From the NCBI GenBank assembly GCA_016193115.1, contig JACPSV010000213.1:1-11851 (forward strand): a stretch of DNA of 11,851 nt, written 5' to 3'. This document shows positions 5,899-11,851 of this stretch, piece by piece; position 1 is the stretch's first letter, and every line of letters begins with the position of its first letter. Origin of the DNA: Elusimicrobiota bacterium. Lineage in GTDB: Bacteria; Elusimicrobiota; Elusimicrobia; 2-02-FULL-39-32. A model generated the notes under the pieces. The model was not told the DNA's origin, did not search any database, and saw only the letters and a list, made by a program, of their open reading frames with translations. The translations under genes were made by a program, and so were the position numbers.

Positions 5899-5946
5899 CC
5901 TTGAGCACATTCGCTACGCTCAGTGTAAACTCCGCGAAGGGGAAGA
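5899..5946. repeat. Probable further dispersed-repeat fragment
   Basis: The stretch reads as CGCTACGCTCAGTGTAAACTCC followed by GCGAAGGGGAAGAATGAC. It looks like the CGCT(A/T)CGCTCAG...CGCGAAG type of dispersed bacterial repeat and continues directly from the composite repeat. No second copy is in the window, so this rests on resemblance only. Confidence 0.35.
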
Positions 5947-5961
5947 ATGACTCAAAAAATA

Positions 5962-5970
5962 TGTTATAAT
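5962..5970 (+). promoter_or_regulatory. Extended -10 promoter element for folE
   Basis: TGTTATAAT is a perfect extended -10 (TG, one base, TATAAT). There is no good -35 about 17 bp upstream, which extended -10 promoters tolerate. Transcription would start near 5977, so translation would begin at the ATG at 5989 rather than at the upstream ATG at 5947. Confidence 0.5.
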
Positions 5971-5988
5971 TACCACCGGACGATAAGC

Positions 5989-6603
5989 ATGGAAATTGAG
6001 AAGGCGGAAAAAATACTGGGAAGCGCCAAGTCTGATCTGAATTCTCGACTGGAATATCATGTCGAATCCATCTTGAGAGAGTTGGGGATGGATTCGTCCC
6101 GGGAAGGACTTAGGAGAACTCCCAAGCGCGTAGCGGAGGCTTTTAGGTTTTTCACGCAAGGATACGCTCAGGATCCTGACCAGATACTATCCAGAGCTAC
6201 TTTCAGCGAGAAGTATAACCAAATGGTTCTCGTCAAGGATGTTAACTTTTTCTCCCTTTGCGAGCACCACCTTCTTCCCTTTTATGGGAAATGCCATGTC
6301 GGTTATATTCCGGATGGGAAAGTGGTGGGACTCTCTAAAATTCCCAGAGTTGTGGACGCCTATGCCAGAAGATTACAGATTCAAGAGCGTCTCACCCAGG
6401 AGATTGCTTCCGCCATAGAATCCGTCGTCAAACCGCGCGGCGTGGGCGTTGTGATAGAAGCATTCCATCTCTGCATGGCCATGCGCGGCGTGGAGAAACA
6501 GAACGCTTACGCAACGACCAGCGCGATGTTAGGAGTGTTTGAATCGCACGAACGCACGCGCATGGAGTTCTTAAGTTTCATCCGCCGGGACGTTTCCCGT
6601 TAG
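5989..6603 (+). CDS. folE: GTP cyclohydrolase I (FolE)
   Basis: This enzyme converts GTP to 7,8-dihydroneopterin triphosphate, the entry step to folate and, in many bacteria, queuosine. From this start it has 204 residues, close to the family's usual length. Numbered from 5989, the zinc ligands are C91 and H94 in [12 protein letters not shown] and C162 in [24 protein letters not shown] and [23 protein letters not shown] are family hallmarks. An in-frame ATG at 5947 would add 14 residues of non-conserved sequence. It has a GAAGGGG-like ribosome-binding site, but it lies in what looks like dispersed repeat and upstream of a TGTTATAAT promoter, so I prefer 5989. The long palindrome begins 7 bp after the stop. 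No other folate gene is in view. Confidence 0.95.
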   Translation: MEIEKAEKILGSAKSDLNSRLEYHVESILRELGMDSSREGLRRTPKRVAEAFRFFTQGYAQDPDQILSRATFSEKYNQMVLVKDVNFFSLCEHHLLPFYGKCHVGYIPDGKVVGLSKIPRVVDAYARRLQIQERLTQEIASAIESVVKPRGVGVVIEAFHLCMAMRGVEKQNAYATTSAMLGVFESHERTRMEFLSFIRRDVSR

Positions 6604-6609
6604 CCCTAA

Positions 6610-6779
6610 TTAAACCCGACTTTTGCATTAGGAAATGAGAACCGAGACGAAAAATAAGGGTCAGATTTTGGCACAAAAAAGTGAGAGCGTACTCTGGAGT
6701 ACGGTCGAACTTTTTTGTGACGAAAGATGACCCTTATTTTTCGTCGAATTCCATTTCCTAATGCAAAATTCGGGTTAAA
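6610..6779. mobile_element. MITE-like long palindrome, about 170 bp, no coding capacity
   Basis: The whole segment is one imperfect inverted repeat centred near 6695. The left arm begins TTAAACCCGACTTTTGCATT (6610-6629) and the right arm ends with its near-complement at 6759-6778. Inward from these, GACGAAAAATAAGGGTCA (6646-6663) pairs with 6729-6746, CACAAAAAAGT (6672-6682) pairs with 6709-6719, and the centre GTACTC-TG-GAGTAC (6689-6702) is a perfect palindrome. It encodes no protein and sits between folE and resB. A short form is at 2929-2977 and a solo arm at 5765-5787. A non-autonomous element moved by a transposase elsewhere is the best guess. A very long stem-loop RNA could also form when it is transcribed. 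Confidence 0.85.
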
Positions 6780-6803
6780 GACATTCCTCTCCATGAGGTC
6801 AGA

Positions 6804-8168
6804 ATGAAAAACTCTCTCTCCCTGTTCCAAAATGTCAAGTTCAATGTCTGGCTTTTGGCGGTGATTGCGGCGGCTTCACTCCTGGGCACCTTGATCCCGC
6901 AGGTCACAGAGGTACCTGAAAAAGTGCAGGCGTTCATGGCTCAATCTCCCAAATTGGGCGCTCTTTTTCAAACTCTGGATATTTTTAATCTCTATTATTC
7001 CTGGTGGTACTGTGGCCTACTTGGCCTTTTGGCCTTCGATGTAATTGTTTGTAAACTGATTTTTGTCAAATTTCCCGGATTTCACACTTTTCAGGACGAG
7101 GAGTGGCAAGACTCTATCTTGGAAAAATGTGATTACAAACGGAATTTCCAGATTCCGGGTTCTCTTCAAGGAAACTTGCAAAAAATAGTAACCGGACTGA
7201 AAAATCAGTATTATTCAGTGCAACTTAGAAACTCAAACCAAGCAGAATCTGTGACCATTCTAGCGGCTAGGCACCGCCTGCAGAGGTATGGGAGTTGGGT
7301 GAGCCATGTTTCCATATTGGCCATACTGGCAGCTAACTTGACCGGGGCGCTCTATGGATTTAAGGAGGTTGTGACCTTGCCGGAAGGAACGTCCTCCAAG
7401 ATGCAACACAGGCCGTGGACCGTGACCTGCGATCAGTTTACGGTGGATTGGTATAAGGACAGTTCGGTTCCTAAAACATTCTCCTCCGACCTCCGTCTTT
7501 TTGAGGCGGGACGTTTGGCGGAAGAGAGAAAGGTGATCGTCAACCAACCTTTAGAGTATAAGCGGGTGAGATTTTATCAGGCAAGTTACGGTCCGTACCT
7601 GAAGGAAGCGCAGATAGGGTTTTTTCTGCGCAAAGATCCAAAACGGTCTCCCAAAGTTCGCGTCCAGTTAGACGAAGATGTGAGTGTCCCAGGAACCCCC
7701 TACAGTCTGAGAATTCTACAGTTTGTGCCGGACTTCTCCTTAACCGAAAAGAAAGAAGTTGTGTCCCGGTCCCCTCACCCACAGAATCCCGCGCTTCAGG
7801 TACTGGTTTCCAAAGGTGGGAAACCGCTCATCGCTCCGTGGGTATTTGAGAAATTTCCGGGACTTCAGATGCCGCCCGTGCAAAAGGAAGACGAATTTAT
7901 TCTGGTTCTGGCCGACTATGTTCCATCGTACTATACCGGTCTTCAAGTCGCTTACGATCCCGGCGCGGATTTTTTCTGGATTGGGTGCTCCATTTTGGTT
8001 TTGGGACTTGCGGCGCTTTTCTATTTGAATCAGAGAAAACTGTACCTCTTTTTGAAAAGCGGCGTTTCCGGATTGTCCACGGAAATTAGAGTGGGAGGTT
8101 TCTCTTCGCGGGGAGCCGCCTTTGAAAATGAGTTTGGGAAGATTGCCCATTCGATTGAGACGGTATGA
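6804..8168 (+). CDS. resB: ResB/Ccs1-family cytochrome c biogenesis protein
   Basis: ResB and a CcsA protein form the System II heme-delivery and ligation complex that attaches heme to apocytochrome c outside the inner membrane. The 454 residues show the family layout. Membrane segments lie at about 12-31, 64-88 and 163-186, the last with GSWVSHVS and its conserved H168. A large extracytoplasmic domain (about 187-387) contains NQPLEYKRVRFYQASYGP, and a final membrane segment lies at about 388-410, followed by a cytoplasmic tail. The start has a GAGGT ribosome-binding site 6 bp upstream. It is the first gene of the tetrapyrrole/cytochrome run and overlaps the next by 4 bp (ATGA). Only 24 bp separate it from the long palindrome. 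Its promoter must therefore be inside or before that element, or it is read through from folE. Confidence 0.92.
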   Translation: MKNSLSLFQNVKFNVWLLAVIAAASLLGTLIPQVTEVPEKVQAFMAQSPKLGALFQTLDIFNLYYSWWYCGLLGLLAFDVIVCKLIFVKFPGFHTFQDEEWQDSILEKCDYKRNFQIPGSLQGNLQKIVTGLKNQYYSVQLRNSNQAESVTILAARHRLQRYGSWVSHVSILAILAANLTGALYGFKEVVTLPEGTSSKMQHRPWTVTCDQFTVDWYKDSSVPKTFSSDLRLFEAGRLAEERKVIVNQPLEYKRVRFYQASYGPYLKEAQIGFFLRKDPKRSPKVRVQLDEDVSVPGTPYSLRILQFVPDFSLTEKKEVVSRSPHPQNPALQVLVSKGGKPLIAPWVFEKFPGLQMPPVQKEDEFILVLADYVPSYYTGLQVAYDPGADFFWIGCSILVLGLAALFYLNQRKLYLFLKSGVSGLSTEIRVGGFSSRGAAFENEFGKIAHSIETV

Positions 8169-8815
8169 TTCCCCGGAACCGGTACTACCCCCTCTTTCTT
8201 GATATTTCCGGCCGGGGAGTTCTGGTCATAGGCGGCGGAAGCGTGGCTCTGAGAAAGATCCGGATTTTGACCCGGTTTGGCGCGGCAATTTCCGTGGTGG
8301 CCATCCGCGTGGTTCCAGGAGTAAGAGAATTGGCCCGAAAGGGAAAAGTAACCCTCTCGCAGAGAGAGTTCCGTCACTCGGATTTGGATGGGAAGGAAAT
8401 CGTTTTTGCCGCTACCGGCGACAAAGAAATAAACCAGGAAGTCAGTCAAGAATGCGGCCGGCGGAATATCTGGGTCAATGTGGTGGACGATCCCTCCTTG
8501 TGCAGTTTTATTGTCCCGGCCATTGTGCGCAGAGGAGATGTGAGCTTTGCGATTTCTACAGGCGGGTCCAGCCCAGCCTTGGCGAAATTTTTGAGGAAGA
8601 AAGTGGAGACCACATTTGGGAAAGAATTTCAGACGGCGGCAAAAACGCTCCGGCATTTTCGGGGCAAATTGTTGAAACTGTCTTTGACTGAGAGACGAAA
8701 GGTTCTGAAACCATTGCTAAACGATTCCATTTTGGATAAACTGAGACGTGGAGATAACCGCGCTTTTGAGAAGAGATTGGAACAGTCATTTAAAGGAAGA
8801 GGAGTGATGACATGA
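8165..8815 (+). CDS. Precorrin-2 dehydrogenase / sirohydrochlorin ferrochelatase (CysG N-terminal type)
   Basis: The 216-residue protein matches the N-terminal (CysG-B/Met8/SirC) part of siroheme synthase without the methyltransferase half. It uses NAD+ to oxidise precorrin-2 to sirohydrochlorin, and in some members also inserts iron. Visible signs are YYPLFLDISGRGVLVIGGG (7-25) with the Rossmann glycines, VNVVDDPSLCSFIVPA (104-119) with the conserved aspartates at 108-109, and STGGSSPALA (131-140). Whether it chelates iron or only dehydrogenates cannot be told from sequence. It is translationally coupled to resB (ATGA overlap) and its end overlaps ccsA by 4 bp. A siroheme or heme d1 branch off the heme pathway is the likely role; the uroporphyrinogen methyltransferase is not in the window. 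Confidence 0.93.
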   Translation: MIPRNRYYPLFLDISGRGVLVIGGGSVALRKIRILTRFGAAISVVAIRVVPGVRELARKGKVTLSQREFRHSDLDGKEIVFAATGDKEINQEVSQECGRRNIWVNVVDDPSLCSFIVPAIVRRGDVSFAISTGGSSPALAKFLRKKVETTFGKEFQTAAKTLRHFRGKLLKLSLTERRKVLKPLLNDSILDKLRRGDNRAFEKRLEQSFKGRGVMT

Positions 8816-9732
8816 GAATTCTGGAGCCAATTCTATTTAACGCAGCGTACCTGCTTTATACCGCGGCCATGCTCACCTATTTTTTCTATGCGTGGAGCAA
8901 GAAAGAGTCCCTCAGCCGCATGGCGTTCTTTGCGGTGGTGGCTGGAGTGGCGTGTCATGTCCTTCATCTGGGACTGAGGGCGTATGTGGGATTGGCATTA
9001 GATCAGTTGAGATGGTATGTACCCTGGTCGAACTGGTTTGAGAGTTTTTCCCTGTTTGCGTTGGTGATTGGGATCACTTTCATCGCCGTGCAATGGTCTG
9101 TCCACCTTCCCATTTTAGGCGTATTTGTTGTGACGCTTCTCTGGATCATATTGAGTTTTTCTTTGACCTATCCTCTTTTTAGTCAGTGGGAACAGTTGCA
9201 GGGATTCTCCCAAGTCTGGGAAGCCGTGAAACAGTCACGAACCATTCCGCAGTTGATGCCGGCTTTACAATCCTATTGGATGGCGATTCACGTTCCGGTC
9301 ATGTTTACCGCCTATGCTTCATTTGCGGTGGCGTTTGCGGTGGGCATCGTCTATTTGATTCAGGAAAAACAAATAAAATCCAAGAATCCTTCGGACTTTT
9401 CTCAATCTTTGCCCGCTCTGGAGCCTTTGGATCGGATGATCTACCGGTTGATCGCGTGGGGGTTCCCTATCTTAACCCTGGGAGTGATCCTCGGCGCGCG
9501 CTGGGCCTACGATGCCTGGGGACGGTATTGGGGATGGGACGCCAAAGAGACGTGGGCGCTGATCACGTGGTTCACGTACGCGATTTACCTGCACATGCGG
9601 TTGGTCGCGAACTGGCGCGGTAGAAAGACTGTGATCCTTTCTATCGTAGGATTCGGAGTGGTTTTGTTTACCTATATCGGCGTCAACTATCTGTCGCAAC
9701 TCCACGGTTTCTTATCCGGCAAAGGATCCTAG
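8812..9732 (+). CDS. ccsA: CcsA/CcsB-type (HemX-like) heme-handling membrane protein
   Basis: This is the second half of the System II machinery with ResB. The 306 residues contain about eight membrane segments and the WWD heme-binding signature, WGRYWGWDAKETWALITW, at 236-253. Candidate heme-ligand histidines are H49 and H52 (CHVLH), H160 (YWMAIHVP), H261 (LHMR) and H298 (QLHGF). Family members carry heme across the membrane and present it to apocytochrome c. A shorter relative, HemX, lies before hemA in many bacteria and affects GluTR levels. The WWD motif and the neighbouring resB favour cytochrome assembly here. The ATG has a strong AGAGGAG ribosome-binding site and overlaps the preceding gene by 4 bp. 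hemA follows after 10 bp. Confidence 0.93.
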   Translation: MRILEPILFNAAYLLYTAAMLTYFFYAWSKKESLSRMAFFAVVAGVACHVLHLGLRAYVGLALDQLRWYVPWSNWFESFSLFALVIGITFIAVQWSVHLPILGVFVVTLLWIILSFSLTYPLFSQWEQLQGFSQVWEAVKQSRTIPQLMPALQSYWMAIHVPVMFTAYASFAVAFAVGIVYLIQEKQIKSKNPSDFSQSLPALEPLDRMIYRLIAWGFPILTLGVILGARWAYDAWGRYWGWDAKETWALITWFTYAIYLHMRLVANWRGRKTVILSIVGFGVVLFTYIGVNYLSQLHGFLSGKGS

Positions 9733-9742
9733 GGAGTCAGCG

Positions 9743-10810
9743 ATGGGTTTGAATGTCATTGGCGTTTCGCACAGAACGGCGCCCGTGGAGTTGCGGGAGA
9801 AACTTTCGTTTACCCTGCCGGATTTGGAGAGACTGCTTCGGCAAGAAAGTGGCGGCAACACTCTTCCGGAAGTAACGGTCTTGTCCACTTGCAACCGGAC
9901 GGAACTCTATGTCGCCTCGGAAAAAGAGTGCGAGTCGTGGTGTCTGGAATTTTTGAGCCGAGGGGCCGGCGCGGCGGGTTTGAATCCCTACCTCTACAAG
10001 AAACAGGAGAGGGATGCGGTCCTCCATCTTTTCAATGTCTCTTCCGGTCTGGACTCCTTGGTATTGGGAGAAGCGGAAATCCTGAAGCAGGTGAAAGACG
10101 CCTACGGACTTTCGCAAAAGCTGGGTTTGACCGGAAAACTTTTGAACGTGCTTTTTCAAAGGGCTCTCTACGTCGGAAAATTGGTGAGGACAGAAACCAG
10201 GATCAGCCAAGGAGCGATCTCTGTAGGCAGTGTCGCCGTCTCTTTAGCCGAGAAAATTTTTGGGAACTTGTCTGAAAGCGCAGTGCTCCTATTCGGCGCG
10301 GGCAAAATGGCAGGGGTGGCCGCGCAGTACCTTCTCAGCAAAAAGGTTAAAAACCTGTTTGTCGCCAACCGCACCGTCGCCACGGCGGAGTCCCTTGCGG
10401 CCAAGTTTCATGCTCAAGCGCTCTCTTTAGAATCGGGCATCGCCCATCTCAAGAATGTGGATGTTGTCATCACTTCCCTTGCCTCCACCGACCCTCTGAT
10501 AACGAAATCTTTAATTCAGAACGTGATGTTAAAGAGGGCAAACCGGTCTCTCTTCTTGATTGATATTGCGGTGCCGAGAAATGTGGATCCAACGGTCCAC
10601 GAGGTGGACAACGTTTACCTCTACAATATTGACGATCTAGATCACATTGTGCGGGAAAATCTGAGCAGACGGACACAGGAAATTCAGAAAGCATCACAGA
10701 TTGTGGAGAACAAGGCAGACGAGTTTTTTGAATGGTACCGCTCTTTGAGTTCTGGAGAAGAGAAAAGTTTGAAACACAACACGGTGGGGACAGCGGGGAC
10801 AGAACCCTGA
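9743..10810 (+). CDS. hemA: Glutamyl-tRNA reductase (HemA), C-terminally short
   Basis: HemA reduces glutamyl-tRNA(Glu) to glutamate-1-semialdehyde with NADPH, the first committed step of the C5 route to tetrapyrroles. The 355 residues carry SHRTAPVELREKL (9-21), the catalytic C50 in STCNRTELY, LVLGEAEILKQVK (107-118), RTETRIS with GAISVGSVAVSLAE, the NADPH loop FGAGKMA (184-190), and IDIAVPRNVDP. The usual length is about 410-430 residues. The C-terminal dimerisation domain breaks off shortly after the FFEWY motif (328-332). The tail ends in TVGTAGTEP, encoded by a GGGGACAG tandem. The family active-site and NADPH domains are complete, and short GluTRs are known (for example in Chlamydia), so activity is still plausible. 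The start has a GGGAG ribosome-binding site 8 bp upstream. Confidence 0.95.
   Translation: MGLNVIGVSHRTAPVELREKLSFTLPDLERLLRQESGGNTLPEVTVLSTCNRTELYVASEKECESWCLEFLSRGAGAAGLNPYLYKKQERDAVLHLFNVSSGLDSLVLGEAEILKQVKDAYGLSQKLGLTGKLLNVLFQRALYVGKLVRTETRISQGAISVGSVAVSLAEKIFGNLSESAVLLFGAGKMAGVAAQYLLSKKVKNLFVANRTVATAESLAAKFHAQALSLESGIAHLKNVDVVITSLASTDPLITKSLIQNVMLKRANRSLFLIDIAVPRNVDPTVHEVDNVYLYNIDDLDHIVRENLSRRTQEIQKASQIVENKADEFFEWYRSLSSGEEKSLKHNTVGTAGTEP
10784..10806 (+). repeat. GGGGACAG tandem (dispersed-repeat-like) at the hemA/hemC junction
   Basis: GGGGACAG occurs twice (10786-10793 and 10795-10802) with one base between. It encodes the last residues of HemA just before its stop. GGGGACAG-rich short repeats are widely scattered in some bacterial genomes. 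Here it could also serve as the ribosome-binding region for hemC. No second copy is in the window. Confidence 0.5.
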
Positions 10811-11745
10811 AAAAAATCCGTTTGAAGGTAGGGACTCGCGGATCCAGTTTGGCGCTCACGCAAACCGCGTTCGTTGTCAGGTCTCTGCGCAGGAAGTTTC
10901 CTTCCCTTGAGATCGAAACCGTGACCCTACAGACGGCAGGAGATAAGATAACGAATGTGCCTCTTGCCCAAATTGGGTCGAAGGGGGTCTTCATCAAAGA
11001 GATTGAAGACGCGCTTCTCCAAGGTAAAATTGATTTGGCAGTCCATTCTTTGAAAGATTTAACCACGGATTTGCCGCAGGGACTTGCTTTGGGAGCGGCT
11101 CTGAAGAGAGAAGATCCCAGAGACTGTCTGGTTTCCAAACGATACAAAAGTTTGGTATCTTTGCCGGAAGGAGCCCGTGTGGGGACAAGCGCTCTGCGAC
11201 GAGGCGCCCAGATTTTGGCCTTGAGGCCCAATCTGCGTGTGCAAAATTTGAGAGGGAACCTGGATACGCGGCTACGCAAACTGAAGGAAGGGAATTACGA
11301 TGCGATCGTCATAGCTCATGCGGGGGTGAAACGGTTATACGGCGCAAGCAGAGATCCAGAACTTAATTTCTCCGTCGTCCCTTATTCTCAAATTCTGCCG
11401 GCGGTCGGACAAGGCATTTTGGCGATCGAGATTCGGAAATCCGATCCTGAGGCAGAAACTCTGGTTCGTTCTCTGAACGATCCTGGCTCTTATCGGGCGG
11501 CTCTGGCGGAAAGAGCGTTCTTAAGGCAGTGTGAAGGCGGGTGTCAGGTTCCCATAGGAGTAAGGACCCGGATCGTTGGCAAAAGGATTGAGATGGAAGG
11601 GGTGATAGCTTCTTTGGAAGGAAAGAATGTGGTGCGCCGGTCCGCCGGAGGTTCAATCCTGTCCCCGGAAGACGTGGGTGTGCGGCTGGCTGAGAAGATT
11701 TTGAGTTGTGGAGGTCGGGAAATACTTGAAACCATTCGATCTTAA
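10807..11745 (+). CDS. hemC: Porphobilinogen deaminase / hydroxymethylbilane synthase (HemC)
   Basis: HemC joins four porphobilinogens into hydroxymethylbilane. Numbered from a CTG at 10807, it has 312 residues, the normal length. Domain 1 opens [13 protein letters not shown], and [11 protein letters not shown] carries the catalytic D84. [11 protein letters not shown] and [12 protein letters not shown] bind cofactor and substrate, and [14 protein letters not shown] leads to [11 protein letters not shown], where C246 should hold the dipyrromethane cofactor (E. coli Cys242). The start is uncertain. CTG at 10807 overlaps the hemA stop (CTGA) and gives a perfect family N-terminus with GGGGAC just upstream. 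ATG at 10732 would overlap hemA by 79 bp and add 25 unlikely residues, and TTG at 10822 is possible. Its end overlaps the following gene. Confidence 0.94.
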   Translation: MKKIRLKVGTRGSSLALTQTAFVVRSLRRKFPSLEIETVTLQTAGDKITNVPLAQIGSKGVFIKEIEDALLQGKIDLAVHSLKDLTTDLPQGLALGAALKREDPRDCLVSKRYKSLVSLPEGARVGTSALRRGAQILALRPNLRVQNLRGNLDTRLRKLKEGNYDAIVIAHAGVKRLYGASRDPELNFSVVPYSQILPAVGQGILAIEIRKSDPEAETLVRSLNDPGSYRAALAERAFLRQCEGGCQVPIGVRTRIVGKRIEMEGVIASLEGKNVVRRSAGGSILSPEDVGVRLAEKILSCGGREILETIRS

Positions 11746-11851
11746 GGATAAAGTCGTCCTCATTACGGGAGCTTCTTCCGGGATAGGACGGGCGACGGCC
11801 GCGGCGTTTGCAAGGGAAGGCGCCAGAATCGCGCTCGTTTCGCGGGATCTC
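11726..11851 (+). CDS. Short-chain dehydrogenase/reductase, 5' part
   Basis: The first 42 residues of an SDR run off the window edge. The Rossmann signature GASSGIGR follows KDKVVLIT, and ARIALVSRD suggests a cofactor-binding basic residue at the end of the second strand, typical of NADP(H)-preferring classical SDRs. The chosen start is TTG at 11726, with GGAGGT at 11710-11715 about 10 bp upstream; GTG at 11708 is the alternative. It overlaps the end of hemC, so it is translated with the heme genes. The substrate cannot be told from this fragment. Many operons have hemD at this place, and this gene is not hemD. Confidence 0.9.
   Translation, partial: MKPFDLKDKVVLITGASSGIGRATAAAFAREGARIALVSRDL

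Noticed and set aside
6610..6779. Long palindrome considered as a riboswitch or a rho-independent terminator
   Set aside because: Arms also occur elsewhere in deleted and solo form, which fits a repeat family; no known riboswitch core is visible. It could still affect transcription.
6606..6830. 74-residue minus-strand frame through the long palindrome
   Set aside because: It consists almost entirely of repeat sequence read in one frame, and its two ends repeat the same peptide because of the palindrome; no sign of a real gene.
10470..11279. 269-residue open frame on the minus strand across hemA and hemC
   Set aside because: It is opposite two conserved enzymes whose catalytic motifs are intact; the translation has the arginine/serine-rich look of an antisense frame.

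Overview
The window is a stretch of bacterial chromosome from a Gram-negative-type lineage that I cannot place securely. A System II cytochrome c assembly pair (ResB and a CcsA-type protein) sits with a siroheme gene, glutamyl-tRNA reductase (hemA) and porphobilinogen deaminase (hemC). This arrangement resembles Desulfobacterota, Nitrospirota, NC10 or related uncultivated groups, but that placement is inference. Almost everything reads on the + strand. I see no tRNA, rRNA, CRISPR array or transposase.

Region 1 (1-2869) holds the tail of an unidentified gene and then three genes. These are a secreted or membrane-anchored 3D-domain (MltA/RpfB-type) cell-wall protein, a full-length NfeD membrane serine protease, and a slipin (stomatin family). 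NfeD and slipin form the classic protease/SPFH pair. Region 2 (2870-3566) starts with a short palindromic repeat, which is followed by a good sigma70 promoter and a class II aldolase-fold gene. Region 3 (about 3600-5946) is visibly more AT-rich than its flanks. It carries rsmG, two near-copies of a parS-like palindrome, a rhomboid protease, a solo LAGLIDADG protein, and two copies of a REP/BIME-like composite repeat. RsmG is normally the neighbour of parA-parB near replication origins. Here parS-like sites follow rsmG, but no parA or parB is in the window.

Region 4 (5947-6803) holds folE (GTP cyclohydrolase I) and a roughly 170-bp near-perfect palindrome that looks like a MITE with no coding capacity. 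Region 5 (6804-11851) is a tightly packed run: resB, precorrin-2 dehydrogenase (CysG N-terminal type), ccsA, hemA, hemC and the start of a short-chain dehydrogenase. Adjacent genes overlap or lie within about 10 bp of each other. The logic is to make tetrapyrrole, divert some to siroheme, and export and ligate heme to c-type cytochromes.

The strongest unusual signal is the density of dispersed repeats at gene ends. The end of at least one gene (the LAGLIDADG ORF), very probably hemA, and possibly nfeD appears to be written by repeat sequence, including the stop codon. The hemA product lacks most of its usual C-terminal dimerisation domain. The parS-like sites bracketing the rhomboid gene next to rsmG, and the palindromic element family in long, short and solo-arm forms, deserve follow-up.
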